Assembly (NCBI GenBank): GCA_964412555.1
Contig: CAYPPG010000010.1
Location: 87,184 to 151,183, forward strand
Length of the DNA stretch: 64,000 nucleotides
From: CAYPPG01 sp964412555
GTDB taxonomy: Bacteria > Hinthialibacterota > Hinthialibacteria > Hinthialibacterales > Hinthialibacteraceae
Direction: 5' to 3'
Position numbers and translations under genes: made by a program. Below are positions 1-8,409 of the stretch, one piece after another. Position 1 is the first letter of the stretch; each line of letters begins with the position of its first letter. The notes beneath the pieces were generated by a model. It had not been told where the DNA came from. It saw only the letters and a list, made by a program, of their open reading frames with translations, and searched no databases.

Positions 1-1348
1 CGGTCAACCAATCTTCCAGTGCAGGATACGCCGCTTCGTCTTGCGGCCACGTGCGATATTTATTCCCGCCGATATCCGTGAAGAGTTCGAATACACCCGG
101 GCTGACCGTAATTTCATCGAGATCCAAGAACGACTGTTTCACAAGTTTCATCCCTAGATAAACAGAACGCTGCCCACCTTCAAAGTCAGGTGCATCATCA
201 ATGATATAGGTTACCTCTTGTCCCGCTTCCACGGAAATTTGTTCGAAATGAATCTCATAATCGTTATAGCCAGGAGTGCCTTTAAACTCTCCATCTCCGG
301 CGACATATGTCTGCAATTCTTCCCCTTCACGACCTAATTTCAGAGGATTGGGATTGGCAAGATTATCATCTTCAGTAGCCGCTCCTGTATCTCCAATGCT
401 GAAGTAGACATCATAAGTGCCGCCTTCTACGAATATCACGTTGGTCATAAGGGTGGGCGCATCTTCGGGGCCGTTGGGATAGGCTTCGAGGATGGGGCCA
501 TAGGGTCCCAATCCTTCCCGTTTATTCCAAAGATTATCGGTGCCCGAATTTGCGTTTAAGGTCACCCACTCTTCTTGAGCCAGACTTTCATCGACGGGGC
601 GTGTTCTGAATTGATTGCCGCTGACATCGGTAGACCATTCCGCCGAGCCGGGACTCACTTGAATCTCCGATAAAGCAGCATCCAATTCGAGCACTCGGAG
701 CGTAATCCCATGAAATGTCGAACCGACCTCAAAAGCAGAAATCAATCCGTATTGATCTCCCGGCACGTCATCGATACGCACTTTGATGGTATCGCCGGCC
801 TCCACATCCACTTCACCGAGTGGAATCGAATACCAAAATCCCGCTCCTGATTCACCTCCGGCGATGGGATAAGGAGGGGCCGTTCCACCGGAACGCCGAT
901 TGGTGTTATCCGCGGAATACATAACTAAATCTTCATCACCGAGAGCCGCTTGAATCGGGCCGGTACCTGGTTCGGAATTGGAATCGATGAAGTTCAAGAT
1001 CACTTCATATTTGCCTCCCATTGCGACGGTAATTTCCGAGACAATTTCCGGCGCATCTTCCCAAAAGCCGGGGGCATGGGAGATCAAGAAAATATCGCCG
1101 ATATAGGGATAGATTGCCCACAAGTCATCTTCTTCGAAGAGAATGCCTTCGATATCCGGTGAGTCGAGAGGGATATCCAAAATCGCATCGTCCGGCCCGA
1201 CTGTATATGTATTCCCAAACCGGTCCGGTTCACCGCTCATATCTCCGGCTTTGAAGAAATACGTTATATCCTGCGCTCCTACGCTCACTGCCATCAGTAA
1301 CAGGGCAAGAGTTACACATCCATGAAAAGTTTTTTTCGAGTGACTCAT
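1..1348 (-). CDS. exported modular protein of unknown function (3' end outside window)
   Basis: The reading frame runs from an ATG at 1348 leftwards past the window edge, giving at least 449 codons. The start follows a strong AGGGAGG ribosome site about 7 bases upstream. Residues 1-25 look like a cleavable signal peptide (basic start, hydrophobic core, ending near VGAQD). The rest is acidic and rich in Gly and aromatic residues. It contains at least two copies of a module: a stretch around SPGSAEWSTDVSGNQFRTRP is echoed downstream by SPGVFELFTDIGGNKYRTWP, and VEAGDTIKVRIDD is echoed by VEAGQEVTYIIDD, so there is an internal duplication of about 170 residues. I do not recognise the family. The composition suggests beta-sandwich modules of a periplasmic or surface protein. 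The C-terminus cannot be seen. Confidence 0.75.
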   Translation of the reverse strand, partial: MSHSKKTFHGCVTLALLLMAVSVGAQDITYFFKAGDMSGEPDRFGNTYTVGPDDAILDIPLDSPDIEGILFEEDDLWAIYPYIGDIFLISHAPGFWEDAPEIVSEITVAMGGKYEVILNFIDSNSEPGTGPIQAALGDEDLVMYSADNTNRRSGGTAPPYPIAGGESGAGFWYSIPLGEVDVEAGDTIKVRIDDVPGDQYGLISAFEVGSTFHGITLRVLELDAALSEIQVSPGSAEWSTDVSGNQFRTRPVDESLAQEEWVTLNANSGTDNLWNKREGLGPYGPILEAYPNGPEDAPTLMTNVIFVEGGTYDVYFSIGDTGAATEDDNLANPNPLKLGREGEELQTYVAGDGEFKGTPGYNDYEIHFEQISVEAGQEVTYIIDDAPDFEGGQRSVYLGMKLVKQSFLDLDEITVSPGVFELFTDIGGNKYRTWPQDEAAYPALEDWLT

Positions 1349-1707
1349 ACTACTTACCTCCCTTGCTATTGGTTACAATCATTTCATCATTGAGAATACA
1401 AAATCAGAAGATGTTCGAGATACCCAACAATCGATAGTTGCACTTTTCCCGTATTTTGAAAAACCACCTCCTTTTTACAACTGCTTCATTGCAAGCACAA
1501 ATCCATGAAAAGGTATAATCCTCTTCCTTGATACAGCGAACCTACCATATCAGAATTACAATGTCAAGAATCGATTTATCATTCATTCGTAGATAAAGAA
1601 TCTCTCTCTTTTATGAAATGAAGGTTCTGCGAACAAAATTTGGGATTTCCAGGAGTGAATTATGGAAAGTAAGACCGTCTGATAAGGCCAGTATGTTCGA
1701 CTTTCTT
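1349..1707. other. intergenic stretch without a recognised gene
   Basis: This 359-base stretch lies between the start of the exported protein and the 3' end of the response regulator, both on the minus strand. It holds the ribosome site of the former and a GGTTACAAT motif at about 1370 that recurs upstream of other exported-protein genes. I see no convincing open reading frame, RNA gene or terminator. Confidence 0.5.
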
Positions 1708-2301
1708 TTATCGATGGCGTTTCATGGGTCGAGCCATGCGGTGGGGAGATTGGGAGGTTTCAGTTCGATCATCCTTTTGGGTCTGTTGTTCTTTTTGCTC
1801 ATTCTCATTCGAATTGGATACTGCTTCAAGAAGATCTAACGCAGCATTTTCGTCTTCTTCTTTGATATTCATCGTTTCTTCCGGTTTTGTTTCTTCTACG
1901 GATTCGACTGCCGTATTGCTCCCCAATGCTTTCATAAAACGGGGAGAGTGAATGGAACCTCGACTTAAATCGTCTTTCACCAAATAATCATTGGCGCCAA
2001 GCCTCAAAGCTACTTTTACTGTTTTCTCCTTGTTGTCCGCTGTGAGAATCACGATTTGTGTGGATTGATCGATCTCCCGAATAAAACGAAGCACGGTCAA
2101 TCCACTTCCCATCGGCATCCCCAAATCCAGCAAGATCAAATCAGGCTTTTCCTGCATAAACAGTTGTAACGATTCATAACCCGTTACCGCTTCTCCCACT
2201 ACTTCAAATCCTTGCTGCGCCAGTTTCGCACGCAACAACAAGCGGCATTCTTCGTTGTCTTCACAAATCAGCACCCGCTTTGAGCGCACCTTCTTGTCCA
2301 T
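1708..2301 (-). CDS. response regulator, receiver domain with disordered tail
   Basis: This 197-residue protein is a CheY-like receiver followed by a low-complexity tail with no output domain. The acidic pair is E14-D15 (ICEDN), the phospho-acceptor is D59 (LILLDLGMP), the switch threonine is T87 (ILTAD) and the conserved lysine is K109 (YLVKD). Residues 125-197 are rich in Glu, Asn, Gln and Ser and end in a basic patch. The frame is open further upstream, but the ATG at 2301 is preferred because GGAG sits 7 bases before it. No sensor kinase is adjacent. It probably relays phosphate or acts by protein contacts; the partner is unknown. Confidence 0.85.
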   Translation of the reverse strand: MDKKVRSKRVLICEDNEECRLLLRAKLAQQGFEVVGEAVTGYESLQLFMQEKPDLILLDLGMPMGSGLTVLRFIREIDQSTQIVILTADNKEKTVKVALRLGANDYLVKDDLSRGSIHSPRFMKALGSNTAVESVEETKPEETMNIKEEDENAALDLLEAVSNSNENEQKEQQTQKDDRTETSQSPHRMARPMKRHR

Positions 2302-2450
2302 CGAACCGCTCCACTCGATAAAAAAGTACAAATAAAATCTTTATCATGTCTATTTTACCACAGCGATTAGATCATCACTACCTTTTTTTGAGGAATGAGT
2401 TGATTTTCGGATAGAAGGATGGAAATTGAACTATAGGCGGTTCATGACTC

Positions 2451-2522
2451 TTATTTCTTCTTTTTTCCTTTGCACTTGTCTTTATGCTTACACTTATTGC
2501 ATTTCCCCTTGCATTTACTCAT
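2451..2522 (-). CDS. 23-residue Cys/Lys-rich micropeptide
   Basis: A 24-codon frame begins with ATG at 2522 and ends with TAA at 2451. An AGGAG ribosome site lies 5 bases before the ATG. The peptide has four cysteines spaced C-x3-C-x2-C-x5-C, one histidine, one aspartate and eleven lysines, and ends in a run of four lysines. The spacing and composition suggest a metal- or nucleic-acid-binding mini-ribbon. I know of no named family. The good ribosome site and extreme composition argue for a real gene, but the short length leaves doubt. Confidence 0.5.
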   Translation of the reverse strand: MSKCKGKCNKCKHKDKCKGKKKK

Positions 2523-2843
2523 AGCGACTCCTGATTTGAATGAACTCGAATATCGCTCTCAGATCAAGATATTTGAGAAAATAGAGTATACTGGAATGAT
2601 CAAGTGAGCGCTTTTGAAAAATCCGTGTGAAGGTTGTCGTTTGTGATGGATGGATTGACCTTATGTGTAAAATGATAATTTAGAATCAGCCGCTCATGTA
2701 TCTCTTGCATCCGCCCATCAATGCGATTATTTTTTAACCTGGAACTGTAAACATTTGGCAAATGCTCGTATTATTAAAAGAATAAAAAAGGTGTGCGATG
2801 AAACGAAAATGCACATGCCTTTTACCCGTACACCGAAAGAACT

Positions 2844-3071
2844 ATGGTTGACGATCCTATCGTAAACAAGGTGCGCAAGATTCGTGAAAGTCTGGCATCC
2901 GAATATAACTATAACCTTCATATCTATTTTAAAAAGCTCCGCAAAGAGGTGCAAAACACACAAAAGAAAAATCAAAGGCCACATCATTCGATTCCAAACG
3001 CGATAAAAAGTGAACGAGAGGAATCGTATAAATTACCTCTTGGCACTTACCGTCCACTTTTGATAGAGTAA
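2844..3071 (+). CDS. small conserved-type hypothetical protein
   Basis: This 75-residue protein starts MVDDPIVNKVRKIRESLA. That pattern resembles many short, charged bacterial proteins often found beside toxin-antitoxin genes, where D-D-P-I-V is followed by an amphipathic helix. Residues 5-45 should be helical; the basic C-terminal 30 residues look disordered. The ribosome site is weak. An 86-residue frame on the opposite strand (2727-2987) overlaps it and looks like a shadow. The next gene starts 27 bases downstream, so co-transcription is possible. Function is not known. Confidence 0.55.
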   Translation: MVDDPIVNKVRKIRESLASEYNYNLHIYFKKLRKEVQNTQKKNQRPHHSIPNAIKSEREESYKLPLGTYRPLLIE

Positions 3072-3097
3072 CAAAAAAACAGTCTTAGGAGTTCAAG

Positions 3098-4693
3098 ATG
3101 TCAAATCGTCCACTGTTCAAACCACTTGCCGTCCTTATACCAATCCTCTTTTGTATCAATGCTCCTCCAGCACATACTGCTGAGCAATACAAAAAACAAA
3201 ACCGGGACGCCATCTCCAATATCGTCGATGGGGATATCGAAGCCGCCGTGCAACATTTCACCGAATATCTCTCCCAACATCCGGCCGACTTGGAATCGAT
3301 GTATGGATTGACGGTTGCTTACACGCAAAAGGGTCAAATCGAAAAGGCGATGCAATACGTCAAACAGGCTGTTGACAATGGGTTACCGTTTGGCCGTTTT
3401 TTAACCGGTCCACGGGACTTACTCCAGCCCTTATACGATCATCCCGAATTTCAAGAATTTGCCAAAGATCATTCGATTGAGTGGCTACATGGTCCGCTGG
3501 TGGGATGCGTGAGACCTCGGAGCGCAAAATTTTGGGTTCGGACAGTACATGAAGTTCCCGTGCAAGTCATCGTCAGCGATAATCGAAGCATGCTTTCACC
3601 GATAGTATCCGAACCTGTCACAACAAAAAGTGAAAGGGATTTTACCGCAATAGCATCCGTAAATGGATTGCAGCCGAATACCGAATATTTTTACGAAATC
3701 GCCATCGACGGAAACAAACAGTTGCAGCAGTGGTCTTTCTGCACTTTTCCCGAAGATGGATCCGCATCCAAATTTCAACTTGGATTCGGTGGTGGGGCTG
3801 GTTATACACCGCAATATGAACACATGTGGAACACGATTCACTCGCATTCCTTGCGCGCATTTCTATTTCTTGGCGACAATGTCTACATTGACCATCCAAC
3901 GCAACCGGCGGTGCAGCGATACTGCTACTACCGAAGGCAATCGCGTCCGGAGTTTCGACAATTTATTGCATCGACCTCGATATTTGCGATCTGGGATGAC
4001 CATGATTTCACCACCAACGATGCGGGCGGTGGTCCGGCACGGTTCGAGCCGGAATGGAAACTTCCCGTTTGGCGGGTATTCAAAGAGAACTGGAACAATC
4101 CCTCTTACGGTGGCGGCAAATCACAGCCCGGCTGCTGGTTCAATTTCTCCATCGGCGATGTCGATTTCATCATGCTGGATGGCCGTTACTACCGCACCGA
4201 ACAAAGAATCGAGCATCCCTCCATGCTGGGACCGGCGCAAAAGGAATGGCTTTACAAGACATTGAAACAAGCGAAAGGAACCTTCAAAGTCCTGGCGTCA
4301 CCCGTCCCCTGGGCTTACGGAGCCAAGCCTGGCAGCCTCGATCCCTGGCAGGGATATAAGGAAGAGCGAAAAGAAATTTTTTCATTCCTTGCCGACAATC
4401 AAATCGACGGCGTGATCCTTATTTCCGCCGACCGCCACCGTTCCGACGCCTGGAAAATCGAACGGGAAAACGGGTATCCCCTCTATGAATTCGAAAGTTC
4501 CCGTCTGACCAATATCCATACGCATGGGTTGATGCCCGGTTCCATGTTCGGCTACAACGACACGTGCTCCTTCGGAAAACTTCTCTTCGACACAACACAA
4601 GAAGATCCCACCGTCTCGTATGAAATCTACAGCATCGACAATGAGTTGATCCACAAGCTCACTCTGAAAAGGAGTCAGATCAGTCACAAATAA
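3098..4693 (+). CDS. PhoD-like metallophosphatase with N-terminal TPR
   Basis: This 531-residue exported protein has a signal peptide (residues 1-28), TPR-like helices (about 36-100), a beta-sandwich PhoD N domain (about 133-215) and a PhoD-type metallophosphatase core (about 225-500). Core motifs are FLGDNVYID at 257-265, WDDHDF at 299-304 and SADRHRSD near 442, which in this superfamily hold the metal ions. PhoD enzymes cleave phosphomono- and diesters outside the cytoplasm, usually for phosphate scavenging. An N-terminal TPR is not part of the classical enzyme. The start follows TTAGGAG. It converges with the small membrane peptide at 4704-4796. Confidence 0.85.
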   Translation: MSNRPLFKPLAVLIPILFCINAPPAHTAEQYKKQNRDAISNIVDGDIEAAVQHFTEYLSQHPADLESMYGLTVAYTQKGQIEKAMQYVKQAVDNGLPFGRFLTGPRDLLQPLYDHPEFQEFAKDHSIEWLHGPLVGCVRPRSAKFWVRTVHEVPVQVIVSDNRSMLSPIVSEPVTTKSERDFTAIASVNGLQPNTEYFYEIAIDGNKQLQQWSFCTFPEDGSASKFQLGFGGGAGYTPQYEHMWNTIHSHSLRAFLFLGDNVYIDHPTQPAVQRYCYYRRQSRPEFRQFIASTSIFAIWDDHDFTTNDAGGGPARFEPEWKLPVWRVFKENWNNPSYGGGKSQPGCWFNFSIGDVDFIMLDGRYYRTEQRIEHPSMLGPAQKEWLYKTLKQAKGTFKVLASPVPWAYGAKPGSLDPWQGYKEERKEIFSFLADNQIDGVILISADRHRSDAWKIERENGYPLYEFESSRLTNIHTHGLMPGSMFGYNDTCSFGKLLFDTTQEDPTVSYEIYSIDNELIHKLTLKRSQISHK

Positions 4694-4703
4694 AGAGAAG
4701 TAT

Positions 4704-4796
4704 TTATACTCCAATCTTCGGATTCTTAGGTTTCGATATAATAAACGCAGCAACAATAATGACACATACAATAAGAATGGCAATTGTTTGAGCCAT
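4704..4796 (-). CDS. 30-residue single-span membrane micropeptide
   Basis: The frame starts with ATG at 4796 and ends with TAA at 4704. It encodes four polar residues, a hydrophobic stretch of about 16 residues (IAILIVCVIIVAAFII) and a short basic tail (SKPKNPKIGV). That gives one transmembrane helix with the C-terminus inside by the positive-inside rule. GAGGAG lies about 11 bases before the ATG, a little far. It may be a small membrane-complex subunit or a stress peptide; no partner is evident. Confidence 0.45.
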   Translation of the reverse strand: MAQTIAILIVCVIIVAAFIISKPKNPKIGV

Positions 4797-5008
4797 AGAT
4801 GTAGTAACTCCTCGATGGGGATGATCACCCCAGTGAAATGGCAAGAAACGAACGTCCCTGCCGGCCGGCTTCATTTCCGAAATGGTAACTCTATTTCAGA
4901 AATAGCTGATTCCGAGGAGGATTATATCCATAGAATTCATTGGCGGCTAGGGTGAAGCATAGTCACGAATATTTTTTTCTCATTCATCTTTTCAGGGAAA
5001 TCGATGGT

Positions 5009-6919
5009 TCAATCGTGAGATTCAACTTCGATTTTCACATCCCATTCTGCTTGCTTTCCCTCGCATCGTAACAACAAAAAACCAAGTTTCTGATTCGCCG
5101 GATTATCGGGGCACGTCCCAACAAAAACGTGATAAGATTCTTGAGAGGTGCAAACAAGAGTAAGCCTCCCCTTCACATCCCTCAAATCCCAAGTCAATTG
5201 GACTTCACCGTCGGATTGCGCCGTTTGAATATTCTGCAAATACTCGTACCCATTCGATTTGTTGAATTTCTCGGCTTCTTTGAGCGGAATACTGCTGTCC
5301 GCCAACGTTCCTCGAATGTGATAGAACAGATCATATTGATTGGATTCCTTGGAGACCGCTCGAATATGATCAAGCACTTCATCCTCATTCAACCGAATCG
5401 TCCGCTTGATGTCCACATTTTCATACGCTTCTTTGACTCCCGCTTCGACACGATTGTCATCAAATGAAACGAGATAACCGTCACAGCGTGCCTGCCGCTT
5501 TCCATTGACGACCAGCATATTATGCGCAGCCGGTGAACGGTACCAGCGATTCAACGGAATCCCATAGCCGGATGTCCCGAGATCGGGCATCACCACACGA
5601 TCCAGCGTATATAAGATCATATTCAAACGGTCAAGATGATCATGCCCCCCGCCGTAAGGCCCGAATTTGAGATACACATTGACGGAATCGTTGCGGAGAA
5701 ATCCAATACCCGATTCTTTAAATAAGACACTTTGCCTGGGCAGCGGCTTGGGAGCGGGAAGTTCCTCCGGACCATAAAGCAACGCATTTTCCGAAGTCCG
5801 TCTTTTCTCTTGATACAGATTCGAAAGAGTTTGGTGCAGAATATCATCTTCCCACAACCCGCATGCAATTTCATAATAAGAAATTTTCTGCTGGAGCGAT
5901 TGCCCCGGCCAGCCGTCATTATTCGCGGGGAATTCGCCATTGGGGAAAGTAAATTGAATCGGCGCGGTATACATCAAGTAAAATTTTTCGGTGCCGGTTA
6001 GATCATACCCCTGCGACTTCGCCGCCAGGTACAGAGGCTGCAAAGAAGAGATCGTATAAAAGTGGTAACTGATGGAACCTTCAAACCAAAAACCGTCGTC
6101 CTTGACTCCTTTTTGAATTTGTTGTTTCAAACCATACGGCCCATCGATAGCCTTACGCACCAGTTCCTCATCCCCGACGGCAAAACCGACAAGTCCAACA
6201 GCGGCATTGTGCCAGCTGTGAATATTGTGAATCGTACCGGTTTGGCTGTGAATGAACTTTGCATCGGGGAGCAGGAAATTGTTGACGATTTTTTCACGAT
6301 CCTCGGATTGGAGGTTTGAACAAATATCCCAATACGCTTGCACAATCCGAACGAGCTGGGTTGCCTCATCCAGCGATTGTTCCCGAATAATTCCCTTCCC
6401 CGCATGTTTGCCGTGAGGCTCGAACTGATCGAAATGCTCTGCATACCAGATCAAAACTTTTTTCGTATAGTCAAAAAACCGACTTTCACCGGTCACACGA
6501 AAAAGAGCTGCGGCATCGGCTGCAGCAGATGAAATCTCGCTGTGAACAAGCGACCGCCAGCAATCGTCATACGGAGAACCGGAATACACCTTCCCGCATT
6601 CCGTACAGACATGCTCATGCGGTTTTTCCGGATCGAACCGCAGGCGTTGGGCGTCATCGTCGCAGAAATATTCATGCAGCCAGCCTGTTTTTCCCAGCGG
6701 TGGATGGTCATACCGCTGCATGGTTCGCAATACACCTTTTTCGAGTTCCTGCACGAGGGAGGCTGCCCACTCGTGCTTTTCGACTTTTTCCCTGACTTGA
6801 TCCCAATCGACTCCCCGCGATCCGGGATCGTCAATCGGCGCCGAGTACACAAATGACACACTAACCATCGTTATAAAGAAAGCAAAAAAAATAGGTTTCA
6901 TGTTAAATATCATCGTCAT
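5009..6919 (-). CDS. heparinase II/III-like polysaccharide lyase
   Basis: This protein of about 636 residues has a signal peptide, an N-terminal alpha/alpha-toroid (about 40-380) and a C-terminal beta-sheet domain with the hallmark GPYGGGHDHLDRLN. The Cys pair in HVCTECGKVYSGSPYD is the small ribbon seen in many heparinase II/III proteins. Family members cleave acidic, often sulfated, polysaccharides by beta-elimination in the periplasm; the substrate here cannot be read from sequence. Three ATGs compete at the start (6919, 6913, 6901). AGGAG is only 3 bases before the first, so 6913 or 6901 may be used. A hairpin doublet separates it from the LOG gene. Confidence 0.85.
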   Translation of the reverse strand: MTMIFNMKPIFFAFFITMVSVSFVYSAPIDDPGSRGVDWDQVREKVEKHEWAASLVQELEKGVLRTMQRYDHPPLGKTGWLHEYFCDDDAQRLRFDPEKPHEHVCTECGKVYSGSPYDDCWRSLVHSEISSAAADAAALFRVTGESRFFDYTKKVLIWYAEHFDQFEPHGKHAGKGIIREQSLDEATQLVRIVQAYWDICSNLQSEDREKIVNNFLLPDAKFIHSQTGTIHNIHSWHNAAVGLVGFAVGDEELVRKAIDGPYGLKQQIQKGVKDDGFWFEGSISYHFYTISSLQPLYLAAKSQGYDLTGTEKFYLMYTAPIQFTFPNGEFPANNDGWPGQSLQQKISYYEIACGLWEDDILHQTLSNLYQEKRRTSENALLYGPEELPAPKPLPRQSVLFKESGIGFLRNDSVNVYLKFGPYGGGHDHLDRLNMILYTLDRVVMPDLGTSGYGIPLNRWYRSPAAHNMLVVNGKRQARCDGYLVSFDDNRVEAGVKEAYENVDIKRTIRLNEDEVLDHIRAVSKESNQYDLFYHIRGTLADSSIPLKEAEKFNKSNGYEYLQNIQTAQSDGEVQLTWDLRDVKGRLTLVCTSQESYHVFVGTCPDNPANQKLGFLLLRCEGKQAEWDVKIEVESHD

Positions 6920-6934
6920 TTTCTCCTATCCTGG

Positions 6935-6999
6935 GGCAATCACACAGGATTGCCACTACCCTTTGTAGGGATAGACCTGTGTGTCTATCCCATTTTTTT
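6935..6999. repeat. REP-like hairpin doublet
   Basis: Two hairpins face each other: GGCAATC-acacag-GATTGCC (6935-6954) and GGGATAGAC-ctgtgt-GTCTATCCC (6968-6991), the second followed by seven T. The loops acacag and ctgtgt are reverse complements, so the doublet is an inverted pair of one element. A matching doublet lies at 13236-13299. The T run would allow termination only on the plus strand, where no gene enters. Confidence 0.75.
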
Positions 7000-7012
7000 G
7001 TACGATTTCATT

Positions 7013-7732
7013 CTACGAACGACTGATCAAATCCGACTGTTTAATAATTTCAATCGCTTCGTCAATCGAGTCCGTACAACGAAACAACTCCAAATCCTCC
7101 GGTGAAATGTTGTTTTCAACAATCAACCGCTTTTTGATCCATTCTATTAAACCACTCCAATATTCCGATTCAAACAAGATAACCGGAAACGACTTGATTC
7201 GTTTGGTTTGAATGAGCGTTAACGACTCGAACAATTCATCCAATGTCCCATACCCGCCGGGAAAAATGACAAAAGCAATGGAATATTTGACCAACATGAC
7301 TTTTCGGATGAAAAAGTAGCGGAAATTCAAGCCGGTGGTGATATAGGGATTCGGCTCCTGCTCCAACGGCAGTTCGATATTCAAACCAACAGATACCCCC
7401 TCTGACTCAAAAGCCCCTCGGTTGGCGGCTTCCATGATACCGGGTCCGCCACCGGTCACTGTGGCCAATTTTTCCTGCGCAATACGCCGCCCCAATTCCC
7501 GCGCGTTTTCGTAGCGAGGATGATCTTCCGGCGTGCGGGCAGAACCGAAGATGGAAACCGCCGGCGGCAGTTTGGCAAGAATTTCAAACGACTCGGCAAA
7601 TTCCGACATAATCCGAAAGACGCGCCACACATCCCCGATCCCCATATAATCGATCAAAAACTGGCGCTGATCCCAATCGGTCAAATTTTTCGGTTTTGAA
7701 AGCGGAGTCCAAAGATGATTGTTGTTTTTCAT
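7013..7732 (-). CDS. LOG family protein (TIGR00730-type Rossmann fold)
   Basis: This 239-residue cytoplasmic protein carries the LOG signatures GGGPGIMEAANRGA (94-107) and PGGYGTLDELFE (158-169). Plant and several bacterial LOG proteins hydrolyse nucleoside monophosphates, such as cytokinin ribotides, to base plus ribose 5-phosphate. Older databases call them lysine decarboxylases, which is misleading. The N-terminal 45-residue extension is typical of the longer bacterial subgroup. It stands as a single transcription unit, and physiological substrate cannot be inferred. Confidence 0.85.
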   Translation of the reverse strand: MKNNNHLWTPLSKPKNLTDWDQRQFLIDYMGIGDVWRVFRIMSEFAESFEILAKLPPAVSIFGSARTPEDHPRYENARELGRRIAQEKLATVTGGGPGIMEAANRGAFESEGVSVGLNIELPLEQEPNPYITTGLNFRYFFIRKVMLVKYSIAFVIFPGGYGTLDELFESLTLIQTKRIKSFPVILFESEYWSGLIEWIKKRLIVENNISPEDLELFRCTDSIDEAIEIIKQSDLISRS

Positions 7733-7868
7733 AGGCCATCCTCACTGTAGTCTCGTAATGGATTGTTTATTGTAGAGGTTTCAAAATGAATTGTCAGAGG
7801 GCAAAACCAGCGGAATTCCAAAAATCATATTAAACTAGGGAGAACAAGAAAAAAGCGATAAAATATAT

Positions 7869-8383
7869 TCATGAAAGCGAAACATCAGAGAACATTGCAG
7901 AAAATTTTTGAAAAACCGGATCGTGCGGATATTCAGTGGAAGGATATCGAAGCATTGTTTCTTTCACTTGGAGCTGTCATTAAAGAGGGGAAAGGATCTC
8001 GTGTACGAATTGACTACCATGGAATCGCCTCCACCTTCCACCGTCCGCATCCGCAAAAAGAAACCAATAAATCAACAATCAAGGATATCCGAAATTTCTT
8101 AATTAGTATGGGGTTTGAGCAATGAAAGAATACAAAGGATATAACGGTATTTATGAATATGATGAAGACGCCCAGATTTACCATGGTCGAGTTACTGGAA
8201 TCAAAGGTGTTGTAACATTCGAGGCAGACACTCTCGAAGAACTGGAACAAGCCTTCCAAGACTCGGTCGATGACTATCTCGAATTCTGTGCCGAACTAGG
8301 AAGAGAACCGGAAACACCATATAAAAGAGTGATCGCGGATGCTCATGAAAACGAAACATCAGAGAACATTGCAGAAAATTTTT
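7869..8383 (+). repeat. direct repeat of the hicA 5' end (two copies, 41 bp)
   Basis: Bases 7869-7909 and 8343-8383 match at 40 of 41 positions and begin with TCATGAAA. Copy one starts hicA. Copy two lies at the end of hicB and still carries an ATG (8345) that opens a 22-codon frame ending at TGA 8411-8413. That TGA overlaps the ATG of neuB. Confidence 0.85.
7871..8125 (+). CDS. hicA: HicA-family mRNA interferase toxin
   Basis: This 84-residue protein has the compact HicA double-stranded-RNA-binding fold pattern, with GKGSRVRI and FHRPHP. It belongs to the subgroup in which the usual glycine-serine-histidine is replaced by GSR and the histidines lie in FHRPHP. HicA toxins cleave mRNA and are held inactive by HicB. 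The stop codon overlaps the ATG of the next frame (ATGA at 8122-8125), giving translational coupling. The first 41 bases around its start are repeated at 8343-8383, inside the end of the antitoxin gene. Confidence 0.8.
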   Translation: MKAKHQRTLQKIFEKPDRADIQWKDIEALFLSLGAVIKEGKGSRVRIDYHGIASTFHRPHPQKETNKSTIKDIRNFLISMGFEQ

Positions 8384-8385
8384 AA
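8122..8385 (+). CDS. hicB: HicB-like antitoxin, C-terminus replaced by a hicA copy
   Basis: Residues 1-74 match the partial RNase-H-like HicB fold (YKGYNGIYEYDEDAQIYHG, then DSVDDYLEFCAELGREPE). HicB proteins of this type normally continue for about 30 residues into a ribbon-helix-helix DNA-binding domain. Here the last 13 residues (HENETSENIAENF) are read out of frame from a duplicated copy of the hicA 5' end. The protein can probably still bind the toxin but should have lost operator binding. It could instead be a non-functional relic. Confidence 0.7.
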   Translation: MKEYKGYNGIYEYDEDAQIYHGRVTGIKGVVTFEADTLEELEQAFQDSVDDYLEFCAELGREPETPYKRVIADAHENETSENIAENF

Positions 8386-8409
8386 AAACGGAATAATACA
8401 AGGTGGTAT

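Noticed and set aside
2727..2987. 86-codon hydrophobic frame on the minus strand
   Set aside because: It overlaps the 75-residue plus-strand gene, which has a more familiar pattern, and has no ribosome site.
3663..4265. 200-codon frame inside the PhoD-like gene
   Set aside because: It is an alternative-frame shadow without family pattern; the PhoD frame explains the sequence.
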